Shown here: piece by piece, positions 1 through 6,623 of the stretch
Position numbering within the stretch: the first letter of the stretch is position 1
How the letters are laid out: every line of letters starts with the position of its first letter
Assembly: GCA_947311645.1 (NCBI GenBank)
Contig: CAMZKZ010000022.1
Span: forward strand, 1 to 8,976
From: an uncultured Candidatus Altimarinota bacterium
GTDB lineage: Bacteria > Patescibacteriota > Gracilibacteria > CAIRYL01
Length of the DNA: 8,976 nucleotides
Reading direction: 5' to 3'
Translations under genes and position numbers: made by a program
The notes under the pieces: model-generated
What the model was told of the DNA's origin: nothing
What the model saw: only the letters and a program-made list of their open reading frames with translations
Database searches by the model: none

Positions 1-9
1 AAATAATAA

Positions 10-38
10 TTCACAAAAAAAGAGAAATGCAGTATACT
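10..38 (+). promoter_or_regulatory. Putative sigma-70-type promoter of gatB
   Basis: TTCACA (10-15, 5/6 to TTGACA) and TATACT (33-38, 5/6 to TATAAT) are separated by exactly 17 nt, the optimal spacing. Transcription would start near 45, about 28 nt before the gatB ATG. This is the best-formed promoter seen in the window; the same TATACT hexamer also precedes the other two + strand genes. Confidence 0.65.
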
Positions 39-72
39 TTTCATAGAAAAGAAATTCTTGCCTATTTTTATT

Positions 73-1515
73 ATGACTGAAGAAATACAACAATACGAAC
101 CTGTTATCGGACTTGAAATTCATGCACGATTAAAATCGAAAACAAAAATGTTTTGTGCATGTTCAAACGATACATGGAAAGCAGAACCAAACGAACATAC
201 ATGTCCAGTGTGTATGGGGTTTCCTGGAAGCTTACCAACAATAAATAAGCAAGCTGTATATTTAGGGCGAAAAATGGGAATTGCACTTGGGTGCGAAGTA
301 AAAAAGTTTTCTAAATTTGATAGAAAATCATATTTTTATCCAGACTTACCAGCAGGGTTTCAAACTTCTCAATTTGATGAACCTGTATGCGAACATGGAA
401 AAGTACAAGTCGTTGTAGAAGGAGAAGCAAAAACATTTCGAATAAATCGTCTGCATTTAGAAAATGATGCAGGAAAATCAACGCATTCAGAAAATGCATC
501 ATTATTAGATTGGAATCGATCTGGGTCGCCTTTAGCAGAAATGGTTACAGAAGCAGATTTTCGTTCACCAAAAGATGTTTCAAGTTTTTTAAAAGAAATA
601 CAAAGAATTCTCCGATTTTTTGATATTTCTGATGCCGATATGGAAAAAGGAATGATGAGATGTGATGTAAATGTATCTATTCGTCCTGTAGGGCAAGAAA
701 AATTTGGAACAAAGGTAGAAATGAAAAATATGAATTCGTTTCGAAATATTGAAAAAGCACTTGAATTTGAAATTACTCGACAAACAGCATTATGCAATGC
801 AGGAAAAAAAGATGAAATTGTGCAAGAAACTCGAGGGTTTAATGCGGATACAGGAAAAACATTTTCTCAACGAACAAAAGAAGAAGCGATGGATTACCGA
901 TATTTTCCAGAACCAGATCTTCCACCATTAACCATTACTGATGAAGAAATAGAAGAAATTCGAAAAGAAATAACAGAACTTCCTTCGCAAAAAATTCTTC
1001 GATATTTAGACGCAGGAATTGGTATTGCAGAAGCCGATGCACTTGTAGGAGATAAACACTTAAATGAAGTATTGGAATATGTAACAGAAAAAACAGGAGA
1101 CTTAAAGCGTACAAGTAATTGGATATTGGGTGCAGTAAGTAAATATTTAAATGATAATATAGAGTATTCTCTTGCAGATTTTAATGCTGACAATTTAGTT
1201 ATTTTAATTCAATTGATTCAAAATAATAAAATTTCAAATAAGGTTGCGAACCAAATTTTTGAAGAAGTTATTTCAGAAAATAAAAATCCAGAACTCATTA
1301 TAGAAGAAAAAGGGTTAGCACAAGAATCAGATACAGGTGCGATTGAAGCATTATGTGCAGAGGTTCTTGCAGAAAAGGCTGACCTTGTAGAGGCGTATAA
1401 ATCTGGAAAAGATAAATTGTTTGGAGCATTTGTTGGACAAGTAATGAAAAAATCAAAAGGAAAAGCAAATCCACAAATGGTAAATGAAGTATTAAAAAAA
1501 TTACTGCAACAGTAA
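73..1515 (+). CDS. gatB: Aspartyl/glutamyl-tRNA(Asn/Gln) amidotransferase subunit B
   Basis: GatB is the kinase/tRNA-binding subunit of the cytoplasmic GatCAB complex. The complex activates Glu-tRNA(Gln) or Asp-tRNA(Asn) with ATP and amidates it, so the cell makes Gln- and/or Asn-tRNA indirectly. The 480-residue protein has family length. Visible hallmarks are the N-terminal VIGLEIHARL, two cysteine pairs (C28/C30 and C44/C47, CPVC) of a probable zinc site, and the FDRKSYFYPDLP block. Further on are HLENDAGKSTH (128-138), MRCDVNVSIRP, MKNMNSF, the DYRYFPEPDLPPL block and the C-terminal helical tail GKANPQMVNEVL. I chose ATG at 73 because homologues begin just before VIGLE; an in-frame TTG at 58 would add five residues. 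There is no Shine-Dalgarno. gatA and gatC are not in the window, so the subunits are not one operon here. One oddity is Asn131 in the motif that usually reads HxEEDAGK. Confidence 0.97.
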   Translation: MTEEIQQYEPVIGLEIHARLKSKTKMFCACSNDTWKAEPNEHTCPVCMGFPGSLPTINKQAVYLGRKMGIALGCEVKKFSKFDRKSYFYPDLPAGFQTSQFDEPVCEHGKVQVVVEGEAKTFRINRLHLENDAGKSTHSENASLLDWNRSGSPLAEMVTEADFRSPKDVSSFLKEIQRILRFFDISDADMEKGMMRCDVNVSIRPVGQEKFGTKVEMKNMNSFRNIEKALEFEITRQTALCNAGKKDEIVQETRGFNADTGKTFSQRTKEEAMDYRYFPEPDLPPLTITDEEIEEIRKEITELPSQKILRYLDAGIGIAEADALVGDKHLNEVLEYVTEKTGDLKRTSNWILGAVSKYLNDNIEYSLADFNADNLVILIQLIQNNKISNKVANQIFEEVISENKNPELIIEEKGLAQESDTGAIEALCAEVLAEKADLVEAYKSGKDKLFGAFVGQVMKKSKGKANPQMVNEVLKKLLQQ

Positions 1516-1560
1516 TAAAAACAATATGTAACAATAAAATGCATACACATAAGAGAAGTT

Positions 1561-1566
1561 TATACT
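1561..1566 (+). promoter_or_regulatory. Possible -10 element of the xer gene
   Basis: A TATACT hexamer, identical to the gatB -10, ends 17 nt before the recombinase ATG in the 68-nt spacer after gatB. No good -35 is visible at 16-18 nt upstream. If real, the transcript leader would be only about 10 nt. No terminator hairpin is visible between gatB and this gene, so read-through is also possible. Confidence 0.3.
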
Positions 1567-1583
1567 TACAATAATGCACACCA

Positions 1584-2540
1584 ATGAATACAAAAAAAAG
1601 TACATTATATCCTCTTCTTCAAAAATTTCTGCAATTTCAGGAAATTGGAACTGGAGTAACTGCAGCAAAAAGTAAAAGCACTCTCGAAAACTATACACGC
1701 TATTTAACAGTGTTTTACACATTTGTAAACGATGTTTTGGGAGTGCATTATGCAGAAGATCTGAATGTGTCTCATATAGACGATTTCAGACTTTTTTTAG
1801 CACGAAAAATAAGCAAAAAAACACAGAAACCACTTTCTTTACAAACACAGGGATATTATTTAATAGCCGTGCGGGCATTTTTAAAATTTTTACATACACG
1901 AGATATTGCGAGTCTTTCTGCAGAAAAAATAGAAGTACCCAAAAGTGGAGAACGCCATGTCGAATTTTTATCAAAAGAAGAAGTTGAAACACTGTTGTAT
2001 CATGCACAAAAAACTCCAAAAACAGGAGCAAGAGATGCTGCAATTATTACTACACTTTTTTCTACCGGTTTGCGTGTTTCGGAACTATGCAATATAAACT
2101 ATGAAAATATAAACATAGAAACTGGAGAATTTTATGTACAGGGAAAAGGAGCAAAATATAGAGTTGTATTTTTAAGTACACATGCACAACACGCTTTACG
2201 AGAATATAAAAAAAGGAGAGATGAGCAATTACAGCTTTCTGAAATAAATGAAAAGCCCGCACCACTCACTCCATTTTTTGCATCTATACGCGGAATGGGA
2301 AAAAGACTCGACAGAGGTGCAATTTCTAAAATTATTACAAATGCCGCTCTATATGCAGGAATTGTAAAAAAAGTAACTCCTCATGTATTGCGTCATTCGT
2401 TTGCAACGCATTTATTACAAAATGGTGCAGATCTTCGTTCTGTTCAATTATTACTGGGACATTCCAATATTTCTACCACTCAAATTTATACACATTTTAC
2501 AAATCATCAGTTAAAAGAAGTGCATAAAAAGTTTTTATAA
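1584..2540 (+). CDS. Tyrosine recombinase of the XerC/XerD family
   Basis: This is a site-specific recombinase of the tyrosine integrase family, 318 residues, close to Xer length. Residues ~10-105 form the SAM-like N-terminal core-binding domain and ~125-318 the catalytic domain. The catalytic set is complete: Arg164 (TGLRVSEL), Lys188 (GKG), His267 and Arg270 (HVLRHSFATHLL), His293 (LLGHSNISTTQ) and nucleophile Tyr302 (IYTHF), 16 residues from the end. These motifs are closer to XerC/D chromosome-dimer resolvases than to phage integrases, and no att site or phage gene is nearby. A housekeeping role at a dif site, with FtsK, is therefore the best guess. I cannot say whether it is XerC-, XerD- or single-XerH-like, so no symbol is given. 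The start is ATG at 1584, without a Shine-Dalgarno. It converges on the mazG-like gene across a G-free spacer. Confidence 0.93.
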   Translation: MNTKKSTLYPLLQKFLQFQEIGTGVTAAKSKSTLENYTRYLTVFYTFVNDVLGVHYAEDLNVSHIDDFRLFLARKISKKTQKPLSLQTQGYYLIAVRAFLKFLHTRDIASLSAEKIEVPKSGERHVEFLSKEEVETLLYHAQKTPKTGARDAAIITTLFSTGLRVSELCNINYENINIETGEFYVQGKGAKYRVVFLSTHAQHALREYKKRRDEQLQLSEINEKPAPLTPFFASIRGMGKRLDRGAISKIITNAALYAGIVKKVTPHVLRHSFATHLLQNGADLRSVQLLLGHSNISTTQIYTHFTNHQLKEVHKKFL

Positions 2541-2657
2541 AAAATATATTTCTTCTCTTCTTCTCTATTTTCTCTATCTTCTCTTCTTCTTTTATTTCTT
2601 ATATTTTCTTTCTTATATTTTATTTCTTATCTCTTATATCTTATATCTTATATCTTT
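2532..2657 (+). other. G-free, pyrimidine-biased convergent spacer
   Basis: From 2532 to 2657 the + strand contains no G at all. From about 2549 it is mostly C/T runs of the TTCTCTTCTT type with scattered A, so the - strand is purine-rich there. It lies between the convergent xer and mazG-like genes and covers the last codons of both. No terminator hairpin can form, since a strand without G cannot make G-C pairs. Possible roles are termination by another route, or an unusual DNA structure; both are inference. Confidence 0.8.
2633..2656. repeat. 7-bp tandem repeat (CTTATAT)n
   Basis: Three perfect copies of CTTATAT occupy 2633-2653, followed by a partial CTT. Degenerate relatives (TTTCTTATATTTTC-like) occur over 2594-2632. 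The repeat includes the stop codon (2641-2643) and the last codons (Tyr-Lys-Ile) of the mazG-like gene, read on the - strand. Slippage here would change the C-terminus of that protein. Confidence 0.85.
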
Positions 2658-2985
2658 GTTCTAAAACTTTCATCTTTTTTTCTAATGCTGAATTTATATC
2701 AATATCGCATGTCTGTGCAAGGAGTAGTCCTGTAATGAAAACATCTGCAAATTCGCTCGCTAAAGTGTCTTTAGAGTGTTTTTGTAACTTTTCCGCACGC
2801 TGATACCCCACACTAGCAAGAACTTCACCAGAAAGCTCTCCAACTTCTTCATTAATTTTTGTTATTTGGCTTAACATAAATTCATTTTTTGAAAAATTTG
2901 GAAAGTCTTTTTGTATGATACCGGTAAGGTCTTTTGTGTACTGAAGAAATTTTTTTGTAATGTACTGCCCTTGTGTTGTTTTCAT
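2641..2985 (-). CDS. MazG-like nucleotide pyrophosphohydrolase
   Basis: This is a small all-alpha NTP pyrophosphohydrolase of the MazG/MazG-like superfamily, 114 residues. It is expected to hydrolyse a nucleoside triphosphate, probably non-canonical or in excess, to the monophosphate and pyrophosphate. The metal-binding signature EExxE(12-28)ExxD is intact: Glu46-Glu47-x-x-Glu50 (NEEVGEL), then Glu78-x-x-Asp81 (EFADVF) after 27 residues. There is one such domain, as in short house-cleaning enzymes rather than two-domain E. coli MazG. Start ATG is at 2985, 11 nt after the stop of the FtsB-like gene, so it is probably the last gene of the operon. The C-terminal residues are encoded by the 7-bp tandem repeat. 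The exact substrate cannot be read from sequence. Confidence 0.8.
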   Translation of the reverse strand: MKTTQGQYITKKFLQYTKDLTGIIQKDFPNFSKNEFMLSQITKINEEVGELSGEVLASVGYQRAEKLQKHSKDTLASEFADVFITGLLLAQTCDIDINSALEKKMKVLEQRYKI

Positions 2986-2996
2986 CTCATGTAAAG

Positions 2997-3401
2997 TTAT
3001 CGTATATTAAAGACTTCTTTCCATTCTTCTATTGTAGACTTTTGAAGATATATTTCCGCTTCTTTTGCTTGGAGTTCGTATTCTGTTAGTTTTTTTATTT
3101 GCGGTGTTTTAAATTGATGCTCACCGCTTTGTAACTTCCCTTTTATTTCTTTGTTTATTCTATCTTGGTATTGAGAAGTAATCATTCGTTTTTTTACTTT
3201 TTCGAGTGTTTCTTGTTTCTTTGTAAGAAAGAGAAGCTCTCTCTCTTTTTCAATAATATTCGCATTTGAAGCATTTATATTCGTCGTTTCTGTGTAAATG
3301 TAATAAAATAAAAAAATGATATAAAACATTAAGAGTAAAATATATATTTTTGATAATTTTGACATATATTTCCGTTTGTGTATTTTTTGTGCAGAATTCA
3401 T
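2997..3401 (-). CDS. FtsB/DivIC-like membrane coiled-coil protein (septum formation initiator-like)
   Basis: The 134-residue protein has a short Lys/Arg-rich N-terminus, one hydrophobic segment (about 19-36, rich in I/L/F/Y), and then a Glu/Lys-rich coiled coil (about 45-125). This is the bitopic layout, N-terminus inside, of FtsB/DivIC/FtsL proteins. Those proteins link the early divisome to septal peptidoglycan synthesis. The end, with Trp127 and Phe131 (EEWKEVF), recalls the aromatic C-terminus of septum-initiator proteins. Sequence similarity is weak in this family, so the call rests mainly on architecture. A second in-frame ATG at 3365 (residue 13) is also plausible: a GGAAA stretch lies just upstream of it, and the hydrophobic segment remains intact. 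It starts 13 nt after thrC and ends 11 nt before the mazG-like gene. An unrelated membrane-anchored coiled-coil protein is the alternative. Confidence 0.6.
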   Translation of the reverse strand: MNSAQKIHKRKYMSKLSKIYILLLMFYIIFLFYYIYTETTNINASNANIIEKERELLFLTKKQETLEKVKKRMITSQYQDRINKEIKGKLQSGEHQFKTPQIKKLTEYELQAKEAEIYLQKSTIEEWKEVFNIR

Positions 3402-3414
3402 TGATATAAATATA

Positions 3415-4875
3415 TTATTGTTGCGTTACAAGAAATTTTTCTATTTCTGAAAGGAGTTCTGTATACGAAGCAGAGATAGATTCTGTTTGAATATTTTCTT
3501 TTTCTGAAAGGAGTGCTAAATGCGAATGGTCGTCGTTTGAATACGAGATGGTATCAAGTGAAGCTCCCAATGCTTTTTCTATAGCAGGAATAAATTTATT
3601 AAAATGTGCTGTTGATGCAATAATTCGTTGTTGAGCGTTTTTTGTATCTGTTTTTCGAGATACGCATACGGCAACCGCAGTATGTGGGTCTAGCAATATA
3701 TTATGCTGAGCATGATAATACTGAATGGTTTCTTGCATTTCTTTTTCTGTACAAAAATCAGCAATAAAATATTTTTGTATTTCTTCTTTTATTGGTGCAG
3801 ATATTTCAAATCGTTTTTCTGTTTGAAGGCTTTGAAAAAGGTCTGCTATTTCTTCTGAATGAGGAGAAAGCATATAGAGTAACCGTTCTATATTAGACGA
3901 TTTTAAAATATCAATAGAAGGAGAATCTGTTTTTATAAGATTTTTTGTTGAAATATCATAGACTCCAGTGTTTATAAATTCTGTTAAAATATTGTTTTCA
4001 TTTGATGCACAAATAAATTTTGAAATGGGTAAGCCCATTGTTTTTGCAATAAAAGCACCAAGAATATTTCCAAAGTTTCCAGAAGGAACACATACTTCAA
4101 TTTCTTCTCCTATTGCTATTTTTTTTTCTTGTAATAAATCTGCATATGCCGAAAAGTAGTATCCAATTTGTGGAAGCAATCGCCCCCAGTTCATAGAATT
4201 TCCTGCTGCAAATTTTGTTGTATAGTGTTCTTGAATTTTTTGTGTAAATTCAGGGTCTGTAAACACTCGTTTTGTTGCATTTTGGCAAAAATCAAAATCA
4301 CCATCAATTCCCAACACTTTTACATTTGCATCTGTTACCGATTGCATTTGTTTTTTTTGTAAATCACTTACTCCATCTTTTGGGTAAATAATAAATACAG
4401 ACATATTTTTTATTCGCTTAAACCCTTCAATAGCTGCAATACCAGTGTCTCCAGAAGTTGCAGTTACAATACAAAATTTTTGTTTTGGATCTGTAGCACT
4501 TGCTGCAAAAAAATGAGGAGTAAGCTGTAACCCCATATCTTTAAAACTTGCTGTTGGCCCATGAAAGAGTTCTAAAAGATACCGTTTTTCATCAAGAGGA
4601 GAAAGTGGGCATATTTTTTCTGAAGTAAATTCTGTATATGCATTTTCTATCATCTCGATGAGTTGTTCATCAGAAAGAGAGAGTTCAAATTTTTGTAAAA
4701 GCAAAAAGAGTCGTTCTTGATACGAAAGATTTTGTAAAAGCTGAATTTCTTCCAGTGTAATATGTGGAAATTCTTTTGGTAAAAATAATCCACCATCTGG
4801 AGCAAGTCCCATTTGAACAACATCTAAAAAAGTTTCTTGTGGATTTGAATATCCTCGAGTGCTTATAAAAGTCAT
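3415..4875 (-). CDS. thrC: Threonine synthase, THNSL1-like type
   Basis: This is a PLP-dependent enzyme converting O-phospho-L-homoserine to L-threonine and phosphate. It has 486 residues, matching the long ThrC form. Motifs include the N-terminal FISTRG, the PLP-lysine block FHGPTASFKD (Lys112), TATSGDTG (about 138-145), NSMNWGRLLPQ, and the phosphate-binding VPSGNFGNILGAF (263 onward). KFICASN, SPSIDILKSSN and the late STAHFNKF block follow. From memory, several of these (KFICASN, SPSIDILKSSN, FDFCQ) are nearly identical to animal threonine synthase-like 1. I chose ATG at 4875 because the family begins MxFISTRG; it lies 1 nt after the stop of the upstream kinase gene. A TTG at 4899 would add eight residues overlapping that gene. 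No Shine-Dalgarno is seen, so translational coupling is likely. Confidence 0.95.
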   Translation of the reverse strand: MTFISTRGYSNPQETFLDVVQMGLAPDGGLFLPKEFPHITLEEIQLLQNLSYQERLFLLLQKFELSLSDEQLIEMIENAYTEFTSEKICPLSPLDEKRYLLELFHGPTASFKDMGLQLTPHFFAASATDPKQKFCIVTATSGDTGIAAIEGFKRIKNMSVFIIYPKDGVSDLQKKQMQSVTDANVKVLGIDGDFDFCQNATKRVFTDPEFTQKIQEHYTTKFAAGNSMNWGRLLPQIGYYFSAYADLLQEKKIAIGEEIEVCVPSGNFGNILGAFIAKTMGLPISKFICASNENNILTEFINTGVYDISTKNLIKTDSPSIDILKSSNIERLLYMLSPHSEEIADLFQSLQTEKRFEISAPIKEEIQKYFIADFCTEKEMQETIQYYHAQHNILLDPHTAVAVCVSRKTDTKNAQQRIIASTAHFNKFIPAIEKALGASLDTISYSNDDHSHLALLSEKENIQTESISASYTELLSEIEKFLVTQQ

Positions 4876-4876
4876 A

Positions 4877-5536
4877 TTATTTATGGTTAGGAAGTGCAAA
4901 TGAAATAATTTCTAAAAATCTATGAATAGAAAGTCCTTTGTATTGAGATATTTCTCCTGGAATAATAATATCTGCAAGTGCTCTATACTGATTTTTTCTA
5001 TCACTTAAGAGTTGAGGATAACATCGTCGTACAGCATCTATTGTATCATTTTCATTTTTTTGTGAAAAAGAATTTCCCCAATATACAGACTTTGGTTCTT
5101 TAAAAAAAAGCTCTTTCATTTTTTCAAGTTGGTCTTGTTCTATATCGAGCAAGATTAATAAAAAATTATCTTTTAAATACTGTTTAGTTTCTTCCGAAAG
5201 GTAAATAACACTTCCTGTAGTATCTAAAACAAAGTTTTTTTGAGAATGTATATACTCTGTCTTATGTGTATATTTTTCTTCAAGAGCAAGGTATCGCTTC
5301 GATCGTTTTTCATATCGTTCATCAAATGGGTATCCCATCCATGCCGCCATTTCTGCCATAGATGATAACTGTAATTCTTCTTCAATTTTATCATCGACAT
5401 GAACATAGTTGAAGTCTTGAATTTGATGCAATTCATCAGAACGAAAACTTTTTCCAGTATTAGACATTCCAATAAACGCAATTTTCAAAGTATTATTGTT
5501 TAATTTTTCTTGAAATTCTTGTTTTGTGAGCATCAT
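4877..5536 (-). CDS. Shikimate-kinase-like P-loop kinase paired with threonine synthase
   Basis: This 219-residue protein looks like a P-loop small-molecule kinase with shikimate-kinase layout. Walker A is GMSNTGKS (23-30, Lys29). An acidic VDDKIEEE segment (47-54) occupies the place of the shikimate kinase DxD. A charged RYEKRSKRYLALEE region follows, then FVLDTTGSVIYLS (102-114), where shikimate kinases carry their GGG substrate loop, and LLILLDIE at the next strand. An Arg-rich RRCYPQLL segment (150-157) precedes the C-terminal helix. The GGG motif is absent, so shikimate is an unlikely substrate. It is first in the operon, 1 nt before thrC. Animal THNSL1 carries a similar domain, with a GSVI segment as I recall it, fused to threonine synthase. 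A role in phosphorylating homoserine or a related compound for ThrC is inference. ATG at 5536 is chosen; the next codon is also ATG. Confidence 0.72.
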   Translation of the reverse strand: MMLTKQEFQEKLNNNTLKIAFIGMSNTGKSFRSDELHQIQDFNYVHVDDKIEEELQLSSMAEMAAWMGYPFDERYEKRSKRYLALEEKYTHKTEYIHSQKNFVLDTTGSVIYLSEETKQYLKDNFLLILLDIEQDQLEKMKELFFKEPKSVYWGNSFSQKNENDTIDAVRRCYPQLLSDRKNQYRALADIIIPGEISQYKGLSIHRFLEIISFALPNHK

Positions 5537-5609
5537 ATACAATACTTAAAAATTTATCATAAGAATAGTATCATATTTTTTTCTATTGGAAAAATAAAGC
5601 GTATATACC

Positions 5610-5645
5610 AAAAAAGAGAAGAGACAAATGCCTCTTCTCTTTTTT
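5610..5645 (-). terminator. Intrinsic terminator after tsf
   Basis: A perfect inverted repeat has arms 5610-5623 and 5632-5645: nine mixed pairs (AGAGAAGAG type plus an A-T) and an A/T extension, with an 8-nt loop. Read on the - strand it lies 25 nt after the tsf stop, and the outer arm supplies a run of six U. It separates the dnaA-tsf transcript from the kinase-thrC operon. The A/T flanks are symmetrical, so it could also work on the + strand, but no + strand gene precedes it. Confidence 0.88.
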
Positions 5646-5671
5646 TTTAGAGAAAACTTTTTAGAGAAAAT
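5644..5671. repeat. Two tandem 14-bp repeats beside the tsf terminator
   Basis: TTTTTAGAGAAAA occurs at 5644-5656 and again at 5658-5670, a 14-bp tandem unit differing only in the last base. It fills the gap between the tsf stop codon and the terminator stem. It probably arose by local slippage; no function is evident. Confidence 0.7.
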
Positions 5672-6585
5672 TAAATTAACAATAATTTAAAAGCAGTAAC
5701 AGTTGCTCCTTTTTCTGCACATAATTTTTCAATAGTAAGCGAAGTATCTTTTACAAAGTCTTGAGAAAGAAGTGCTTGTTCTTTATCAAAAGAAGTATTG
5801 TCTTTAATAAATCGTTCGATTTTTCCTGGAAGAATTTTCCCTAAAATAGCTTCTGGTTTTCCTTCTGCAAGAAGTTCTTCTCGCATTTCTGCTTCAATTT
5901 CTTTTAGGATTTCATCTGTAATTTGAGATTGAGACACAAATTTTGGAATGTTGAATAGTGGTTTTCCAAGTCGTTCTCGTTCAATATTTTCTTCTTTTAC
6001 AGCAGCAATTCGTCCTGCAGTTTCTTCGTCTGCTTTTGCAGAATCAATATCTTTATACGAAATAACACTTGGTTTCATACCAACAATATGCATTGCAATA
6101 TCTTTTGCTAAGGCTTCATCTCCACCGGTAAGTGCAACAAGAGCCGTAGTTTTTCTATCAGAATGAATATATCCACTTACAATATCTCCTTCTAAAATTC
6201 CTAAATCTCGAAGAACGATATTTTCTCCAAGTTGTGTCATTTTTTCCGCTTTCTTTGCTTCAAACAATGCTTTACCAGCATCAATTCCTTCAGCATTTAC
6301 TGCATCTAAAATTTCATTTGCAAATGCTGCAAAGTTTTCGTTTCGTCCAACAAAATCTGTTTCACATAAAAGTTCGATGTATGCACTTCCAGAAAATAGA
6401 GCAGTTCCTTCTGCTGTTTCTCTATCAGATTTTTTTGCAGCTTTTGCCGATCCTTTTTCTTTTAAGATTGCAATTGCTTGTTCTTCGTTTCCTTCTGCTT
6501 CAACAAGTGCTTTTTTACATTCCATCATTGAAACTCCTGTTTTTTTTCGTAATGCCATTACTGACTGAGCGCTAATATTTGCCAT
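5671..6585 (-). CDS. tsf: Translation elongation factor Ts
   Basis: EF-Ts is the guanine nucleotide exchange factor that regenerates EF-Tu-GTP during elongation in the cytoplasm. The 304-residue protein begins with the UBA-like domain (SVMALRKKTGVSMMECKKAL, 8-27, then EGNEEQAIAILKEKG). It contains the conserved ETDFV exchange motif (75-79), followed by the dimerization core and the C-terminal KLCAEKGATVTAF segment. I chose ATG at 6585 (MANIS) because the UBA domain begins there; 18 further upstream codons are open but lack family similarity. An AAGGA (6613-6617) lies about 27 nt upstream of the ATG, too far for a normal Shine-Dalgarno. It follows dnaA by 38 nt, probably on the same transcript, and ends at an intrinsic terminator. 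The usual partner rpsB is not upstream, which is unusual. Confidence 0.97.
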   Translation of the reverse strand: MANISAQSVMALRKKTGVSMMECKKALVEAEGNEEQAIAILKEKGSAKAAKKSDRETAEGTALFSGSAYIELLCETDFVGRNENFAAFANEILDAVNAEGIDAGKALFEAKKAEKMTQLGENIVLRDLGILEGDIVSGYIHSDRKTTALVALTGGDEALAKDIAMHIVGMKPSVISYKDIDSAKADEETAGRIAAVKEENIERERLGKPLFNIPKFVSQSQITDEILKEIEAEMREELLAEGKPEAILGKILPGKIERFIKDNTSFDKEQALLSQDFVKDTSLTIEKLCAEKGATVTAFKLLLI

Positions 6586-6623
6586 AAATTTTTTTTTATA
6601 TAAAATGATAATTCCTTTGTATT

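Noticed and set aside
369..797. Long - strand open frame inside gatB
   Set aside because: It is antisense to a well-conserved gene, has no family resemblance, and arises from the AT-rich, purine-loaded coding strand.
1556..1583. dif-like half-site upstream of the recombinase (TAATGCACACC, 9/11 to one E. coli dif arm)
   Set aside because: The other arm and centre do not match, dif is expected near the terminus rather than a few kb from oriC, and the similarity is within chance for AT-rich DNA.
5543..5609. - strand promoter for the kinase-thrC operon (TATGAT near 5570)
   Set aside because: A promoter is expected here because a terminator lies upstream, and a TATGAT -10-like hexamer exists, but no acceptable -35 could be matched, so it is not listed as a feature.
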